64,000 nucleotides of DNA, taken from positions 496,001-560,000 of the forward strand of contig NZ_JAMZEA010000004.1 in NCBI RefSeq assembly GCF_024172125.1. The letters run 5' to 3'. This document shows, one piece after another, positions 16,146 through 28,891 of this stretch (its first letter is position 1; each line of letters begins with the position of its first letter). Both the position numbers and the translations under genes were made by a program. Source of the DNA: Actinomadura rupiterrae (lineage in GTDB: Bacteria; Actinomycetota; Actinomycetes; Streptosporangiales; Streptosporangiaceae). Below the pieces are notes generated by a model. It had not been told where the DNA came from and made no database searches. It saw only the letters and a program-made list of their open reading frames with translations.

Positions 16146-17414
16146 TCAGAAGGGCGCCTTGGCGGGCGCCTTCGGCTTGGTGTCGGTCCAGCCGGACGAC
16201 ATGACCGCGATGTAGCTGTCCACGGTCCCCGGCTTGAGACCCGGGTACACGTCCCCCGGGTCCGTCACCACCGACTGCTCGGCCAGCAGCTCGCCGGTCG
16301 CCTGGCTGAAGATCAGTTCCTCGCGCGCGTAGAAGGCGCCCTGCCGTCCGGTGCCGTCGCTGGACCGGACGACCTTCTGCGGCTCGGTCACCAGCGCGAC
16401 GCCCCGGCGGCCGAGCGCGTCCGCCGCGTCCTGGACGACATGGACGCCCGGCTGCTGGGAGAGGACCCTCATCACCGCCGACCGCAGCGCGGGCTTCAGC
16501 GGCATCGTGACCAGCGTGTCGCCCACCGACATGAGCTTCTCCCGGGCCGTCATGTCCCGCCGGCCGTCGGGGCCGAGCCCCTCGCGTCCCAGCTTCTTCC
16601 ACTGCTCCGGGGTCATGTCCTTCGGGAGCTCGCCGAGCGTCGTGACCGACCGGGTCTGCCGGGGGAAGAGCATCTTCGCCAGGGTGGCGGCGTCGGGGGA
16701 CAGCGCGGCCAGTTCCGGGGGCGTCCAGCTGCTCTTGCCGAGTCCGCCGAGGCCGAGGAACCTCCCGCCCTGGCTCCGCATGGCCGGGTCGTCCTGCCAG
16801 GCCCCGGCCTTCGTGCCGTAGGTCCCGTGGTGGTCGTTCGACCAGACCCGGAACGAGGTGGGCGAGCCCGCCCGCCGCCAGGCCGCCTCGTCCGCCGGCC
16901 CGACCGGACGCGCCGGGAGGAACCGCATGAGGAACGCAGACCCGTCCTGCTTCTCCGCGCCGGTGTACTGGAAGGACTCGTCCTGCGCGCCGAAGATCGC
17001 GTAGGCGCCGGTCTTCGGGCGCAGCTGGTACATCTGGCCGTGGATCTGGTCGGTGTACCAGTAGCGGCCGTTCGGCAGCTGGTCGGCCTTCGCGGCGACC
17101 TGCAGGAACAGGGGGACGCCCTGCGCAGTCGTCCCGCGCCCGGCGTGCGCGGGCCCGCCGTCGTCCTGGCCGGTGGCGGCGATGACGGCGGCCGCGGCGG
17201 CTCCGGCGGCGAGGAGGCCGGCGCCGAGCCGCATCCGCCAGCCGCCGAACACGCTGCGGCGGCGCGTCCGGGGCTGCGCCGGGGCCTCGGCCGCGGGGGC
17301 CGCGCCCTCCGCCTCGATCAGGGCGTTGAGCTGGGCGAACGCCGAGGCCGTCGCGCCGGACGTCGGGGGGCGGGGCGAGCCGTAGGCGTCGCGGACCGTG
17401 CGAATCTCATCCAT
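16146..17414 (-). CDS. CU044_5270-family membrane protein, partner of ECF sigma factor (pair 3)
   Basis: A 422-residue paralogue of the pair 2 protein. It has an N-terminal cytoplasmic part of about 65 residues, one membrane helix (MRLGAGLLAAGAAAAAVIAA) and an outer domain with the same conserved blocks. ATG at 17414 lies inside the end of the sigma gene: the two overlap by 8 bp and AGGAGG stands 6 bases before the ATG. Tight coupling suggests that the two proteins act together in a set ratio. The function of the outer domain is unknown. Confidence 0.83.
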   Translation of the reverse strand: MDEIRTVRDAYGSPRPPTSGATASAFAQLNALIEAEGAAPAAEAPAQPRTRRRSVFGGWRMRLGAGLLAAGAAAAAVIAATGQDDGGPAHAGRGTTAQGVPLFLQVAAKADQLPNGRYWYTDQIHGQMYQLRPKTGAYAIFGAQDESFQYTGAEKQDGSAFLMRFLPARPVGPADEAAWRRAGSPTSFRVWSNDHHGTYGTKAGAWQDDPAMRSQGGRFLGLGGLGKSSWTPPELAALSPDAATLAKMLFPRQTRSVTTLGELPKDMTPEQWKKLGREGLGPDGRRDMTAREKLMSVGDTLVTMPLKPALRSAVMRVLSQQPGVHVVQDAADALGRRGVALVTEPQKVVRSSDGTGRQGAFYAREELIFSQATGELLAEQSVVTDPGDVYPGLKPGTVDSYIAVMSSGWTDTKPKAPAKAPF

Positions 17415-18021
17415 GGTGGTCCTCCTGAGCGTGCATCGGGTTGGTCCCGCCGAGCGCCTCGCGCAGCTTCCTCCGAGCCCGGTTGAGCCGCGAGCCGACC
17501 GTCCCGTAAGGGATCTCCAGCGCTGCCGCGACCTCCTGGTGGCTGAGCTCGGCGAGCGCGACCAGCAGCAGCACGTCCCGGTCGCCGTCCGCCAGGTCGG
17601 CGAGCGCCGCGGCGAGCGCGCCGCGCAGCCCGGCCGCGTCCACGGCGACGTGCACCCGGTCGGCGTGCCCCTCCGCGTCCGGTTCGGGGCCGATGCGGGC
17701 GCGGGCGCGCAGGGCGCGCACCTCGGCCCTGCGCTGCTTGCCGATCAGGTTGGTGGCGATGCCGTACAGCCAGGTCCGGACGGACGCGCGGGACGGGTCG
17801 TAGCGGTGCCGCGCCCGGAACGCCTCCAGGAACGTCTGCGCGGCGACGTCGCCCGCGGCGTCCGGGCCGAGGCGGCGGGCCGCGTAGCCGTGGATCTCCG
17901 CGTGGTACGCGTCGAAGATCGCGCCGAAGCGCTCGGGTTGCGTCCGGGACTGGGTCAGCACGGCCGAGTCGTCGCCCCCGCCCGGCGTGCGGGGCGGGGC
18001 GACGAGGGACTCCCGTGTCAT
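17407..18021 (-). CDS. ECF RNA polymerase sigma factor (pair 3)
   Basis: A 204-residue ECF sigma factor. Region 2 is [20 protein letters not shown] with [19 protein letters not shown]. Region 4 is [28 protein letters not shown] with [19 protein letters not shown] at 18021 follows GGAAAGG by 7 bases. It is the first gene of the pair and overlaps its partner by 8 bp. It is the most divergent of the three sigma factors in region 2, yet its partner is close to that of pair 2. Confidence 0.9.
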   Translation of the reverse strand: MTRESLVAPPRTPGGGDDSAVLTQSRTQPERFGAIFDAYHAEIHGYAARRLGPDAAGDVAAQTFLEAFRARHRYDPSRASVRTWLYGIATNLIGKQRRAEVRALRARARIGPEPDAEGHADRVHVAVDAAGLRGALAAALADLADGDRDVLLLVALAELSHQEVAAALEIPYGTVGSRLNRARRKLREALGGTNPMHAQEDHHG

Positions 18022-18253
18022 GTGGGGGCCTTTCCGTGGCGCGGGTGGCGGTCGTCCGGTATCACCCGAAGCCCCCGGAGCCTTTCACGCGATCTCGGAC
18101 GCCCGCCGCGCCGGTCGTTCGCGCTGGTCGTGCCCGGATCCTCCCGGGGCAGGGGCTTTGCTCGTCCTTGAGGAGGGTTCGTCCCTGAGAAACCCGGAGT
18201 CCGGGAACGGGAATAGGGGGCTCACACGTCCTGTTAGTCGAGACGTCAGCAAA
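18022..18253. other. divergent intergenic region before dnaK
   Basis: No gene is seen between the sigma start and the dnaK control region. There is a CCCGGAGTCCGGG palindrome near 18200. The sigma promoter must lie in the left part, but no -35/-10 pair stands out. Confidence 0.4.
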
Positions 18254-18274
18254 GTTGAGTCTCCTCGACTCAAG
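18254..18274. promoter_or_regulatory. HAIR operator (HspR binding site) of the dnaK operon
   Basis: GTTGAGT-CTCCTCG-ACTCAAG matches the HAIR consensus CTTGAGT-N7-ACTCAAG at 13 of 14 positions. It sits just upstream of a TTGACA hexamer (18279-18284), about 125 bp before dnaK. The repressor gene hspR is in the same operon, which makes the autoregulatory heat-shock circuit known from Streptomyces and mycobacteria. Confidence 0.92.
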
Positions 18275-18397
18275 TCATTTGACAGGAGATCCGGGGGACG
18301 GCACCCTGGCATACAGCGGAAGACTCGCGCCGGACGCGCGGGCCGCCCCCGGCCCACCGCACGGCGTACAGGTAGCAAGATCCACGGAGGACGAGAC

Positions 18398-20250
<1,853 letters not shown>

Positions 20251-20254
<4 letters not shown>

Positions 20255-20868
20255 CCTCACCCCGTGAGGAGCACGACGGCCCGGTGATCCGCGACCGGCG
20301 GCGCATCGACCCTGACACGGGCAAGGTCCGGGACGCCGGGGCGGGCGAGGAGCCCGCCCCGGCCCCCGGGGCCGCCGCCGAGCAGGCCATCGACGAGGCC
20401 GCCGCGTTCAAGCGGCAGCTGGCCGAGCGCACCGCCGACCTGCAGCGGCTCAAGGCCGAGTACGACAACTACCGCAAGCGCGTCGAGCGCGACCGCGTCG
20501 CGGTCCGCGAGCAGGCGCTCGCGAGCGTGCTGACCGAGCTGCTGCCGGTGCTCGACGACATCGGCCGGGCCCGCGACCACAACGAGCTGACCGGCGGGTT
20601 CAAGTCGGTCGCCGACACGCTGGAGGCGGCGATCGGCAAGCTCGGGCTGGAGCGCTTCGGCGCGAAGGGCGAGCCGTTCGACCCGACCGTCCACGAGGCC
20701 CTGATGCACGCCTACTCGGCCGAGGCGACCGAGACGAGCGTCGCCGACGTGCTGCAGCCGGGCTACCGGATCGGCGAGCGCGTGCTGCGGCCCGCGCGCG
20801 TCGCGGTCGTCGAGCCGCAGGACCCGGCGGACGACGCCGGGCACGGCGACGACGACGGCACCGAGTAG
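20251..20868 (+). CDS. grpE: nucleotide exchange factor GrpE
   Basis: A 205-residue DnaK co-chaperone that releases ADP. A disordered N-terminal tail is followed by a long coiled coil ([20 protein letters not shown], near 52-71) and the beta domain with [14 protein letters not shown] and [18 protein letters not shown]. The GTG start at 20251 overlaps the dnaK stop (GTGA). The last 19 bp, including the stop codon, are repeated immediately downstream. Confidence 0.97.
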
Positions 20869-20888
20869 CGACGACGGCGCCGAGTAGC
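20851..20888. repeat. 19-bp duplication across the grpE stop codon
   Basis: GACGACGGCACCGAGTAGC (20851-20869) is followed directly by GACGACGGCGCCGAGTAGC (20870-20888), differing at one base. The second copy is non-coding. Confidence 0.85.
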
Positions 20889-20910
20889 ACGGCGATCGGC
20901 ACGACCGTTC

Positions 20911-20951
20911 CGGGCCGTCCTCCCCAGCGCCCGCGCGGGGCGGACGGCCCG
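20911..20951 (+). promoter_or_regulatory. hairpin in the grpE-dnaJ spacer
   Basis: CGGGCCGTCC and GGACGGCCCG (10-bp arms) flank a GC-rich loop in the 130-bp gap within the operon. It has no T-run. It may be a processing or partial-termination site lowering expression of the distal genes. Confidence 0.45.
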
Positions 20952-20998
20952 GGAGACCCCCACCGGCAGACAAGGCACGACGCGGAAGGCGAGGATCT

Positions 20999-22183
20999 GT
21001 GAGCACCAAGGACTACCTCGAGAAGGACTACTACAAGGTCCTCGGTGTCTCGAAGAACGCCTCCCAGGACGAGATCAAGAAGGCGTACCGCAAGCTCGCG
21101 CAGCAGTACCACCCGGACCGCAACAAGGGCGACGCCGACGCCGAGGAGCGGTTCAAGGAGGTCTCCGAGGCCAACAGCGTCCTCGCGGACGAGAAGCGCC
21201 GCAAGGAGTACGACCAGGTCCGCTCGATGCCGAGCGGCTTCCGGGGCGCCGGCGGCGGGCAGGGCGGCGGCTTCGGCTTCGACCTGGGGGACCTCTTCGG
21301 GCAGGGCGGCGGCCCGGCCGGAGGCGGCGGCGCGGGCGGCGCCGGCGACCGCATCGGCGACATCTTCGGCGGCCTGTTCAACCGCGGCGGCACGCGGACC
21401 GGCGCCGGCACCCGCCGGGCGCGGCGCGGCGCCGACGTCGAGACCGAGGTGACGCTGTCGTTCGGGCGCGCCATGAACGGCGTGACCGTCCCCCTGAAGC
21501 TGACCAGCGAGGCGGCCTGCCCCACCTGCCACGGCACCGGCGCGAAGGCCGGCACCACGCCGCGGGTCTGCCCCAACTGCGAGGGCACCGGGCAGGAGAC
21601 CCGCAACCTGGGCAACTTCGGGTTCAGCGAGCCGTGCCACATCTGCCACGGCCGCGGCCTGGTCGTGGACGACCCGTGCGCGACCTGCCACGGCAGCGGC
21701 CGCGCGACCGGCACCCGGACGATCCAGGCGCGCATCCCGGCGGGTGTCGCCGACGGGCAGAAGATCCGGCTCAAGGGCAAGGGGGCGCCCGGCGAGAACG
21801 GCGGCCCGTCCGGCGACCTGTACGTGAACATCAAGGTCACGCCGCACCCGGTGTTCGGGCGCAGCGGCGACAACCTCACCCTGGCCGTCCCGGTGACGTT
21901 CCCGGAGGCCGCGCTCGGCGCGGAGATCAAGGTGCCGACCTTCCAGGGCCAGCCGGTCACGCTGCGCATCCCGGAGGGCACCCCCAACGGGCGGACGTTC
22001 CGGGTGCGGGGCCGCGGCGCCCCGCGCCGCGACGGCACCAAGGGCGACCTGCTGGTCACCGTGGACGTCCAGGTGCCGGGCAAGCTCGACGACCAGACCC
22101 GGGCGGCGCTGGAGGCGCTGCGCGGGTCCGGCGAGGGCGACGACCTGCGCAGCGAGGTGCTCCAGCAGGCCAGGGAGGAGTAG
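20999..22183 (+). CDS. dnaJ: molecular chaperone DnaJ (Hsp40, type I)
   Basis: A 394-residue type I Hsp40. The J domain (about 9-73) has HPD at 38-40. A Gly/Phe-rich stretch rich in GGG follows (about 78-130). Four CxxCxGxG zinc-binding repeats lie between about 173 and 240 ([32 protein letters not shown]). The C-terminal substrate-binding domains come last. GTG at 20999 with GAGGA upstream gives [17 protein letters not shown]. It presents substrates to DnaK and stimulates its ATPase. It belongs to the HspR-controlled operon and lies 8 bp before hspR. Confidence 0.97.
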   Translation: MSTKDYLEKDYYKVLGVSKNASQDEIKKAYRKLAQQYHPDRNKGDADAEERFKEVSEANSVLADEKRRKEYDQVRSMPSGFRGAGGGQGGGFGFDLGDLFGQGGGPAGGGGAGGAGDRIGDIFGGLFNRGGTRTGAGTRRARRGADVETEVTLSFGRAMNGVTVPLKLTSEAACPTCHGTGAKAGTTPRVCPNCEGTGQETRNLGNFGFSEPCHICHGRGLVVDDPCATCHGSGRATGTRTIQARIPAGVADGQKIRLKGKGAPGENGGPSGDLYVNIKVTPHPVFGRSGDNLTLAVPVTFPEAALGAEIKVPTFQGQPVTLRIPEGTPNGRTFRVRGRGAPRRDGTKGDLLVTVDVQVPGKLDDQTRAALEALRGSGEGDDLRSEVLQQAREE

Positions 22184-22190
22184 GTGCCCC

Positions 22191-22640
22191 ATGGACCCCT
22201 TCGGCGATGACACGCCGGTCTACGTGATCTCGGTGGCGGCGCAGCTGTCCGGGCTGCACCCGCAGACCCTGCGCACCTACGACCGGCTGGGCCTGGTGTC
22301 GCCCGGCCGCACGCAGGGCCGCGGCCGCCGCTACTCCATGCGCGACATCGTGCTGCTCCGCGAGATCCAGCGGCTCTCGCAGGAGGAGGGCGTCAACCTG
22401 GCGGGCATCAAGCACATCCTGGGCCTGCAGCGGGAGAACGCGCGGCTGGGCGACGAGCTCCAGCGCGCGCGTGAAGCCCTGCAGGACCTGGCCAACGAAC
22501 TCGAATCGACCCGTGCGGTCGCGGCGCGCCTCGCGCAGCAGCGGCGGCACGGAGACTCCGGCGACGCTCCGGGGAGCGACCTGGTGCCCATCCGCGCGAC
22601 GGGCGTCGTGGTCTGGCACGAGCGGGGCCGCGAGCAGTAA
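22191..22640 (+). CDS. hspR: heat-shock repressor HspR (MerR type)
   Basis: A 149-residue MerR-type repressor. YVISVAAQLSGLHPQTLRTY and DRLGLVSPGRTQGRGRRYS form the winged HTH (about 11-50). A coiled-coil dimerisation segment with QLSQEEGVN-like and GLQRENARLGDELQRAREAL elements follows. It binds HAIR sites such as the one at 18254, with DnaK as co-repressor, and so represses its own operon. ATG at 22191 is 8 bp after dnaJ, and clpB follows after 14 bp. Confidence 0.96.
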   Translation: MDPFGDDTPVYVISVAAQLSGLHPQTLRTYDRLGLVSPGRTQGRGRRYSMRDIVLLREIQRLSQEEGVNLAGIKHILGLQRENARLGDELQRAREALQDLANELESTRAVAARLAQQRRHGDSGDAPGSDLVPIRATGVVVWHERGREQ

Positions 22641-22654
22641 GGGGAAAACCGAAG

Positions 22655-25252
<2,598 letters not shown>

Positions 25253-25267
25253 CCCACCGCCCAACCC

Positions 25268-25303
25268 GAAAGGGGTGGCCCGCACCCGCGAGCCACCCCT
25301 TTC
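25268..25303. terminator. terminator of the dnaK-clpB operon
   Basis: GAAAGGGGTGGC (25268-25279) and GCCACCCCTTTC (25292-25303), perfect 12-bp arms between the convergent clpB and MarR genes. Confidence 0.8.
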
Positions 25304-25335
25304 AACGTCTGCGGAACAGACCTGCGGAGGACGGC

Positions 25336-25770
25336 TCAGCCCTGGGCGCGAAGCTCCTCGGTGGCTTCCTGGAAGGCGTCGGCCGCACGGGCGAAGTAGT
25401 CGAACAGCAGCTCCTGCTGCTCCGGCGAGTACCCCTGGATGATCGCGCCGATCTTCCGGCGCACCGGCGCGAGCGCCTCGTCCAGCCCGGACGGCTCCGC
25501 CACCAGCTCGACGATGACCTTCCGGCGGTCGCCGGCGTCCGGCACGCGCCGCACGTACCCGGCCTGCTCAAGCCGGTCGACCAGCCGCGTCGTCGGGCCC
25601 GTCGTCAACCCGGCCAGCCGCCCCAGCTCCCCCGGCGTCAGCGACCCGGACAGCTTGAGGATGTTCAGCGCGTACAGATCCGTGGCCCCCAGTTCGACGG
25701 CCTTCGCACTCGCCTGCCCGTGCATCATCACCGCGGCCACATACCGCTGGTAGACCTCCGAACCCGACAC
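25336..25770 (-). CDS. MarR-family transcriptional regulator
   Basis: A 144-residue winged-helix regulator. The central HTH is LTPGELGRLAGLTTGPTTRL, followed by LVDRLEQAGYVRRVPDAGDRRKVIVEL, the classical MarR wing. Helices at both ends mediate dimerisation. GTG at 25770 is preceded by GGAGG at a 9-base distance; the frame continues to a TTG at 25788 without support. No transporter or enzyme gene is directly attached. The TetR gene to the right reads the same way but is 358 bp away. Target and ligand are unknown. Confidence 0.88.
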   Translation of the reverse strand: MSGSEVYQRYVAAVMMHGQASAKAVELGATDLYALNILKLSGSLTPGELGRLAGLTTGPTTRLVDRLEQAGYVRRVPDAGDRRKVIVELVAEPSGLDEALAPVRRKIGAIIQGYSPEQQELLFDYFARAADAFQEATEELRAQG

Positions 25771-26128
25771 GCCCCGCCCCCTCCACAAAGAAAAATCCCC
25801 AACGAAGAAACTTCTCCCGCGAAGCTACCAGCGGAACCGCCCCACACCGAACCAGCCCCCAGACCCCAGCCCGCGAACCGCGCAGACCACAGATCGGCCG
25901 CGAATGCGGGCACGTGCGCGAGCGCGGATACGGGCACGGACGCAGGCACAAGCTCAAGCGCGCGCGAGCCCAGGCACGCGCGCGCACGGGCGTGGCTGCG
26001 AACGCGAGCACGGACGCGGCTGCGGGCGCAGGTCGGGCACGAGTTGGGCGCGAGCCGCGTGGGCTTGGCGGGTCGTGGGCTTGGCGGGTCGTGGGTTAGG
26101 TGGGGCGTGGGTTTGGCGGGAGCGTGGG
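25771..26128. other. intergenic low-complexity stretch
   Basis: No gene is seen. 25905-26040 is a purine/pyrimidine-patterned stretch of degenerate GCGAGC/ACGGAC/GCGGGC words. From 26059 it passes into a G-rich 16-bp tandem repeat that runs into the 3' end of the TetR gene. Confidence 0.6.
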
Positions 26129-26150
26129 TTAGGTGGGGGGTTGGGTGGGG
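26059..26150 (+). repeat. G-rich 16/17-bp tandem repeat overlapping the TetR stop codon
   Basis: Units begin GTGGGCTTGGCGGGTC at 26059 and 26075, with variants at 26091, 26107 and 26124 and a fragment near 26140. Each carries two or more GGG runs, so the plus strand could form G-quadruplexes. The right end covers the last eight codons and stop of the minus-strand TetR gene. Confidence 0.8.
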
Positions 26151-26863
26151 TTCAGGCCGTTGAGGAAGAGGGCCAGGCCGTAGTTGAACTCGGCTTGGGG
26201 GTCGTCCTGGGCGGAGTGGGCTTCGCGTTGGGTGGTGAAGAGGCGGGCCAAGCGGGGGTTGTTGGCCATGGCGTGGTCCATGGCGGGGCGCATCTGCTCC
26301 AGCCACTCGTCCTCGGACTGGCCGGTGCGGGCCAGGGCGAGGAGCCAGGCGGCCTCGGACATGGTGAAGCCGATGACGTAGGCGGACAGGGCCTTCACGG
26401 CGCTGTTGCCCTCGGCGAGCGAGAAGCCGGCCGATTCCATGAGGCCGAGCATCTCCTCGGTCATGCGGGTGACGTTCGGGCCGAGGTAGGTCGAGCCGAC
26501 CAGGCCGAGGACGGGCGCGATCCACGGGTGGCGCAGGATCATGTCGCGGAGCTGCTGGGCCAGGCCCGCGACGGCGGCGCGCCACTCGGCGGGGTCGTCG
26601 AGCGTGGGGACGCGCAGCTCGCCGTAGATCTCGTCCACCACGAGTTCGAGCAGCTCGTCCTTGTTGGCGACGTGCCGGTAGAGGGACGTCGCGCCCGCGT
26701 TCAGCGCCTGGCCGAGCTTGCGCATGCTCAGCGCCTCCACGCCCTCGGCGTCCAGCAGCTTGATCGCCTCGGTGACGATCTGCTCCCGGCTCAGCGTCGG
26801 GCGCGCGTTCCGGGTCTTCTCCGGACGCGCCCAGACCGAGGAGATCACCTGGTCATCGGCCAT
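26129..26863 (-). CDS. TetR-family transcriptional regulator
   Basis: A 244-residue regulator. The N-terminal HTH is REQIVTEAIKLLDAEGVEAL and MRKLGQALNAGATSLYRHVA (about 25-65). The helical ligand domain has the TetR_C pattern seen in repressors of drug pumps. ATG at 26863 follows GGGAGG by 6 bases. It is divergent from an MFS exporter, and a 40-bp near-perfect palindrome lies between them, which it very probably binds. Drug-induced derepression of the exporter is inferred. The C-terminal codons fall in a repeat, so the tail LNPTQPPT may not be conserved. Confidence 0.92.
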   Translation of the reverse strand: MADDQVISSVWARPEKTRNARPTLSREQIVTEAIKLLDAEGVEALSMRKLGQALNAGATSLYRHVANKDELLELVVDEIYGELRVPTLDDPAEWRAAVAGLAQQLRDMILRHPWIAPVLGLVGSTYLGPNVTRMTEEMLGLMESAGFSLAEGNSAVKALSAYVIGFTMSEAAWLLALARTGQSEDEWLEQMRPAMDHAMANNPRLARLFTTQREAHSAQDDPQAEFNYGLALFLNGLNPTQPPT

Positions 26864-26932
26864 CGTCGGCCTCCCTTCGGGTCGGTACCGAGCCTAGCGC
26901 ACGCCGTACCCACTTGCGCACACCGTTCCGCC

Positions 26933-26972
26933 ATGCGTACAGTGTTCCCATCGATGCGAACACTGTACGCAT
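26933..26972. promoter_or_regulatory. 40-bp palindromic operator between TetR and MFS genes
   Basis: ATGCGTACAGTGTTC (26933-26947) and GAACACTGTACGCAT (26958-26972) are perfect 15-bp arms. The 10-bp centre CCATCGATGC is itself nearly symmetric. The exporter ATG starts 19 bp downstream, so a repressor bound here would block its promoter. Confidence 0.85.
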
Positions 26973-26991
26973 CCGGATGCCGGGAGATGAG

Positions 26992-28509
26992 ATGGACCGC
27001 AACCCGCGACGCTGGTGGATCCTGGTGGTGCTCTGCCTGAGCACCCTGGTGCTGGTGATCGACAACATGGCGCTGAACGTGGCGATCCCGCCGCTCACCG
27101 AGGACCTCGGCGCCACCGCCCAGGACATCCAGTGGATCCTGGACTCCTACATCCTGGTCTTCGCCGGGCTGCTGCTCACCGCGGGAAGCCTGTCCGACCG
27201 GTTCGGCCGCCGGAAGGTGATGATCATCGGCCTGGCGCTGTTCGGGGTGGCCTCGATGGCGGCCACGTTCGCCGGGTCGCCGGGGATGCTGATCGCCGCG
27301 CGGGCGGTGATGGGCATCGGCGGGGCCCTGGTGCTGCCGAGCACGCTGTCGATCCTGATCACGGTGTTCGACGAGGACGAGCGTCCCAGGGCGATGGCCG
27401 CGTGGGGCGTGGTCTCCATGGTCGGGCTGGTCGGCGGGCCGATCGCCGGCGGTGTCCTGATCGCGCACTTCTGGTGGGGCGCGGTCTTCCTGATCAACGT
27501 GCCGGTCGCGGCCGTCTCCATCCTCGCCGCCGCCACCCTGATGCCGGAGTCCAAGGGCCCGTGGCGCAAGCCGGACCCGCTGGGCATGGTGCTGTCGGTC
27601 GTCGGCATGGTCGCGCTGGTCTGGACGATCATCGAGTACCCGAAGAACGGCATGGACGCCCGCACCCTGGTCGGCGGCGCCGTCGCCCTCGCCGCCCTGG
27701 CCGGCTTCGTCTTCTGGGAGACCCGCACCGACTCCCCGATGGTGCCGCTGTCCCTGTTCCGCGACCGCGACTTCGCGGGCGGCAGCCTCTCCCTCACGCT
27801 GGTCGAGATCGGCAACGGCGGCCTGCTGCTCGCGCTCACCCAGTACCTCCAGTTCGTCCTCGGCTACTCCCCCATGAAGACCGGTCTGTCGTTCATCCCG
27901 GTCGCGGTCGCGGCCCTGCTGTTCAACGGCCTCGGCGCGAGCCTGGTCGGCAGGCTCGGCAACAAGGCCACCGCCGTCATCGGCCTGCTGGTCGTCGCCG
28001 CCGGGTTCGGCACCCTCGCGACGGTCGCCCCCGGCGACGGCTACTGGCCCGTGGCGGTCGGCCTGTTCCTGATGGGCGCCGGCAGCGGCCTGTCGATGCC
28101 CGCCACGATCGGCGCGCTGATGGGCGCGGTGCCCGCCGAGCACGCCGGCGTCGGCTCGGCCCTGAACGACACCATCCAGCAGGCCGGCGCCGCCCTCGGC
28201 GTCGCGATCCTCGGCACCGTGCTCACCAGCGCCTACGGCTCGGCGATGCCGTCCGAGGCCCCCGAGCAGGCGCGGCGGTCCATCGGCGACGCCCTCGCCA
28301 TCGCCGCCCGGACCGGCGACGCGAACCTCGTGCACCAGGCACGGGACGCCTTCACCACCGCCATGGGAACCACCTTCCTCGCCAGCCTGACCGGTGTCGT
28401 CGCCGCCACCGCGCTCGCCCTGTTCGTCCTGCGCGGCCGCGGCACCGACACCGGCGCCCCCGCCCCCGAGGCGGACGCCGACGCCCCCGCGGCCACCGTC
28501 CAAGCCTGA
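26992..28509 (+). CDS. MFS multidrug exporter, DHA2 (EmrB/QacA) type
   Basis: A 505-residue major facilitator protein with 14 predicted membrane segments. Early motifs are DNMALNVAIPPL in helix 1 and GSLSDRFGRRK, the family motif A, near residue 64; motif C-like sequences follow in helix 5. DHA2 members export drugs and cations by proton antiport. ATG at 26992 is chosen over an in-frame ATG at 26977 because GGGAG stands 8 bases before it. The gene is divergent from a TetR repressor gene. The C-terminal 20 residues are Ala/Pro/Glu-rich and disordered. The substrate is unknown. Confidence 0.93.
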   Translation: MDRNPRRWWILVVLCLSTLVLVIDNMALNVAIPPLTEDLGATAQDIQWILDSYILVFAGLLLTAGSLSDRFGRRKVMIIGLALFGVASMAATFAGSPGMLIAARAVMGIGGALVLPSTLSILITVFDEDERPRAMAAWGVVSMVGLVGGPIAGGVLIAHFWWGAVFLINVPVAAVSILAAATLMPESKGPWRKPDPLGMVLSVVGMVALVWTIIEYPKNGMDARTLVGGAVALAALAGFVFWETRTDSPMVPLSLFRDRDFAGGSLSLTLVEIGNGGLLLALTQYLQFVLGYSPMKTGLSFIPVAVAALLFNGLGASLVGRLGNKATAVIGLLVVAAGFGTLATVAPGDGYWPVAVGLFLMGAGSGLSMPATIGALMGAVPAEHAGVGSALNDTIQQAGAALGVAILGTVLTSAYGSAMPSEAPEQARRSIGDALAIAARTGDANLVHQARDAFTTAMGTTFLASLTGVVAATALALFVLRGRGTDTGAPAPEADADAPAATVQA

Positions 28510-28545
28510 CCCGGCGGGCACCCGCCCGAAAACCGAACCACGTTC

Positions 28546-28554
28546 TGTGGATAA
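28546..28554 (-). other. DnaA box (TTATCCACA)
   Basis: TGTGGATAA on the plus strand is an exact match to the bacterial DnaA box on the minus strand. It lies between the MFS stop and a terminator hairpin. Confidence 0.5.
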
Positions 28555-28562
28555 CCCTCCCC

Positions 28563-28593
28563 GAGCCGCCGATCCGCCCAGGGTCGGCGGCTC
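28563..28593. terminator. hairpin between MFS gene and small membrane ORF
   Basis: GAGCCGCCGA (28563-28572) and TCGGCGGCTC (28584-28593). It also touches the stop codon of the minus-strand small ORF. Confidence 0.6.
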
Positions 28594-28747
28594 AGCGCTG
28601 CGCGTGGCGCGCGACGGCGTGCTGGGCGATCTTCTGGACCGGGTTCGGCGGCGGAGGCAGGACGCCCGCCGCGAGGACCGTTCCCACGAGGGCCCCGATC
28701 AGGACGACGCGGCGGGGACGGTTGTCGGTGCGGCTGTGCTGGCTCAT
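28592..28747 (-). CDS. small single-helix membrane protein
   Basis: A 51-residue frame starting MSQHSRTDNRPRRVVLIGAL. It has a basic N-terminus, one hydrophobic helix (VVLIGALVGTVLAAGVL, about 14-30) and a Pro-rich then basic tail ending VARHAQR. It could be a membrane peptide or a short secreted protein. No strong ribosome-binding site precedes the ATG. Codon usage is compatible with coding. It shares its promoter region with the divergent GNAT gene across a 12-bp-arm palindrome. No family is recognised. Confidence 0.45.
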   Translation of the reverse strand: MSQHSRTDNRPRRVVLIGALVGTVLAAGVLPPPPNPVQKIAQHAVARHAQR

Positions 28748-28801
28748 GTCATCGAATCTAGGAAGACGGCCGTCGCGGCAACATGGGACCAACACCCCAA
28801 A

Positions 28802-28829
28802 CCCATGGTGGGGCCAGCCCCACCATGGG
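28802..28829. promoter_or_regulatory. perfect inverted repeat in the divergent spacer before the GNAT gene
   Basis: CCCATGGTGGGG-CCAG-CCCCACCATGGG has perfect 12-bp arms. It lies midway between the start codons at 28747 and 28892. It could be an operator, or a hairpin in the GNAT leader. Confidence 0.55.
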
Positions 28830-28891
28830 GAGTATCCGTACCTATGTACTCGGCCCTCTCAGGTGTGCCACTCCCTTGTAGAAAGAGTGAC

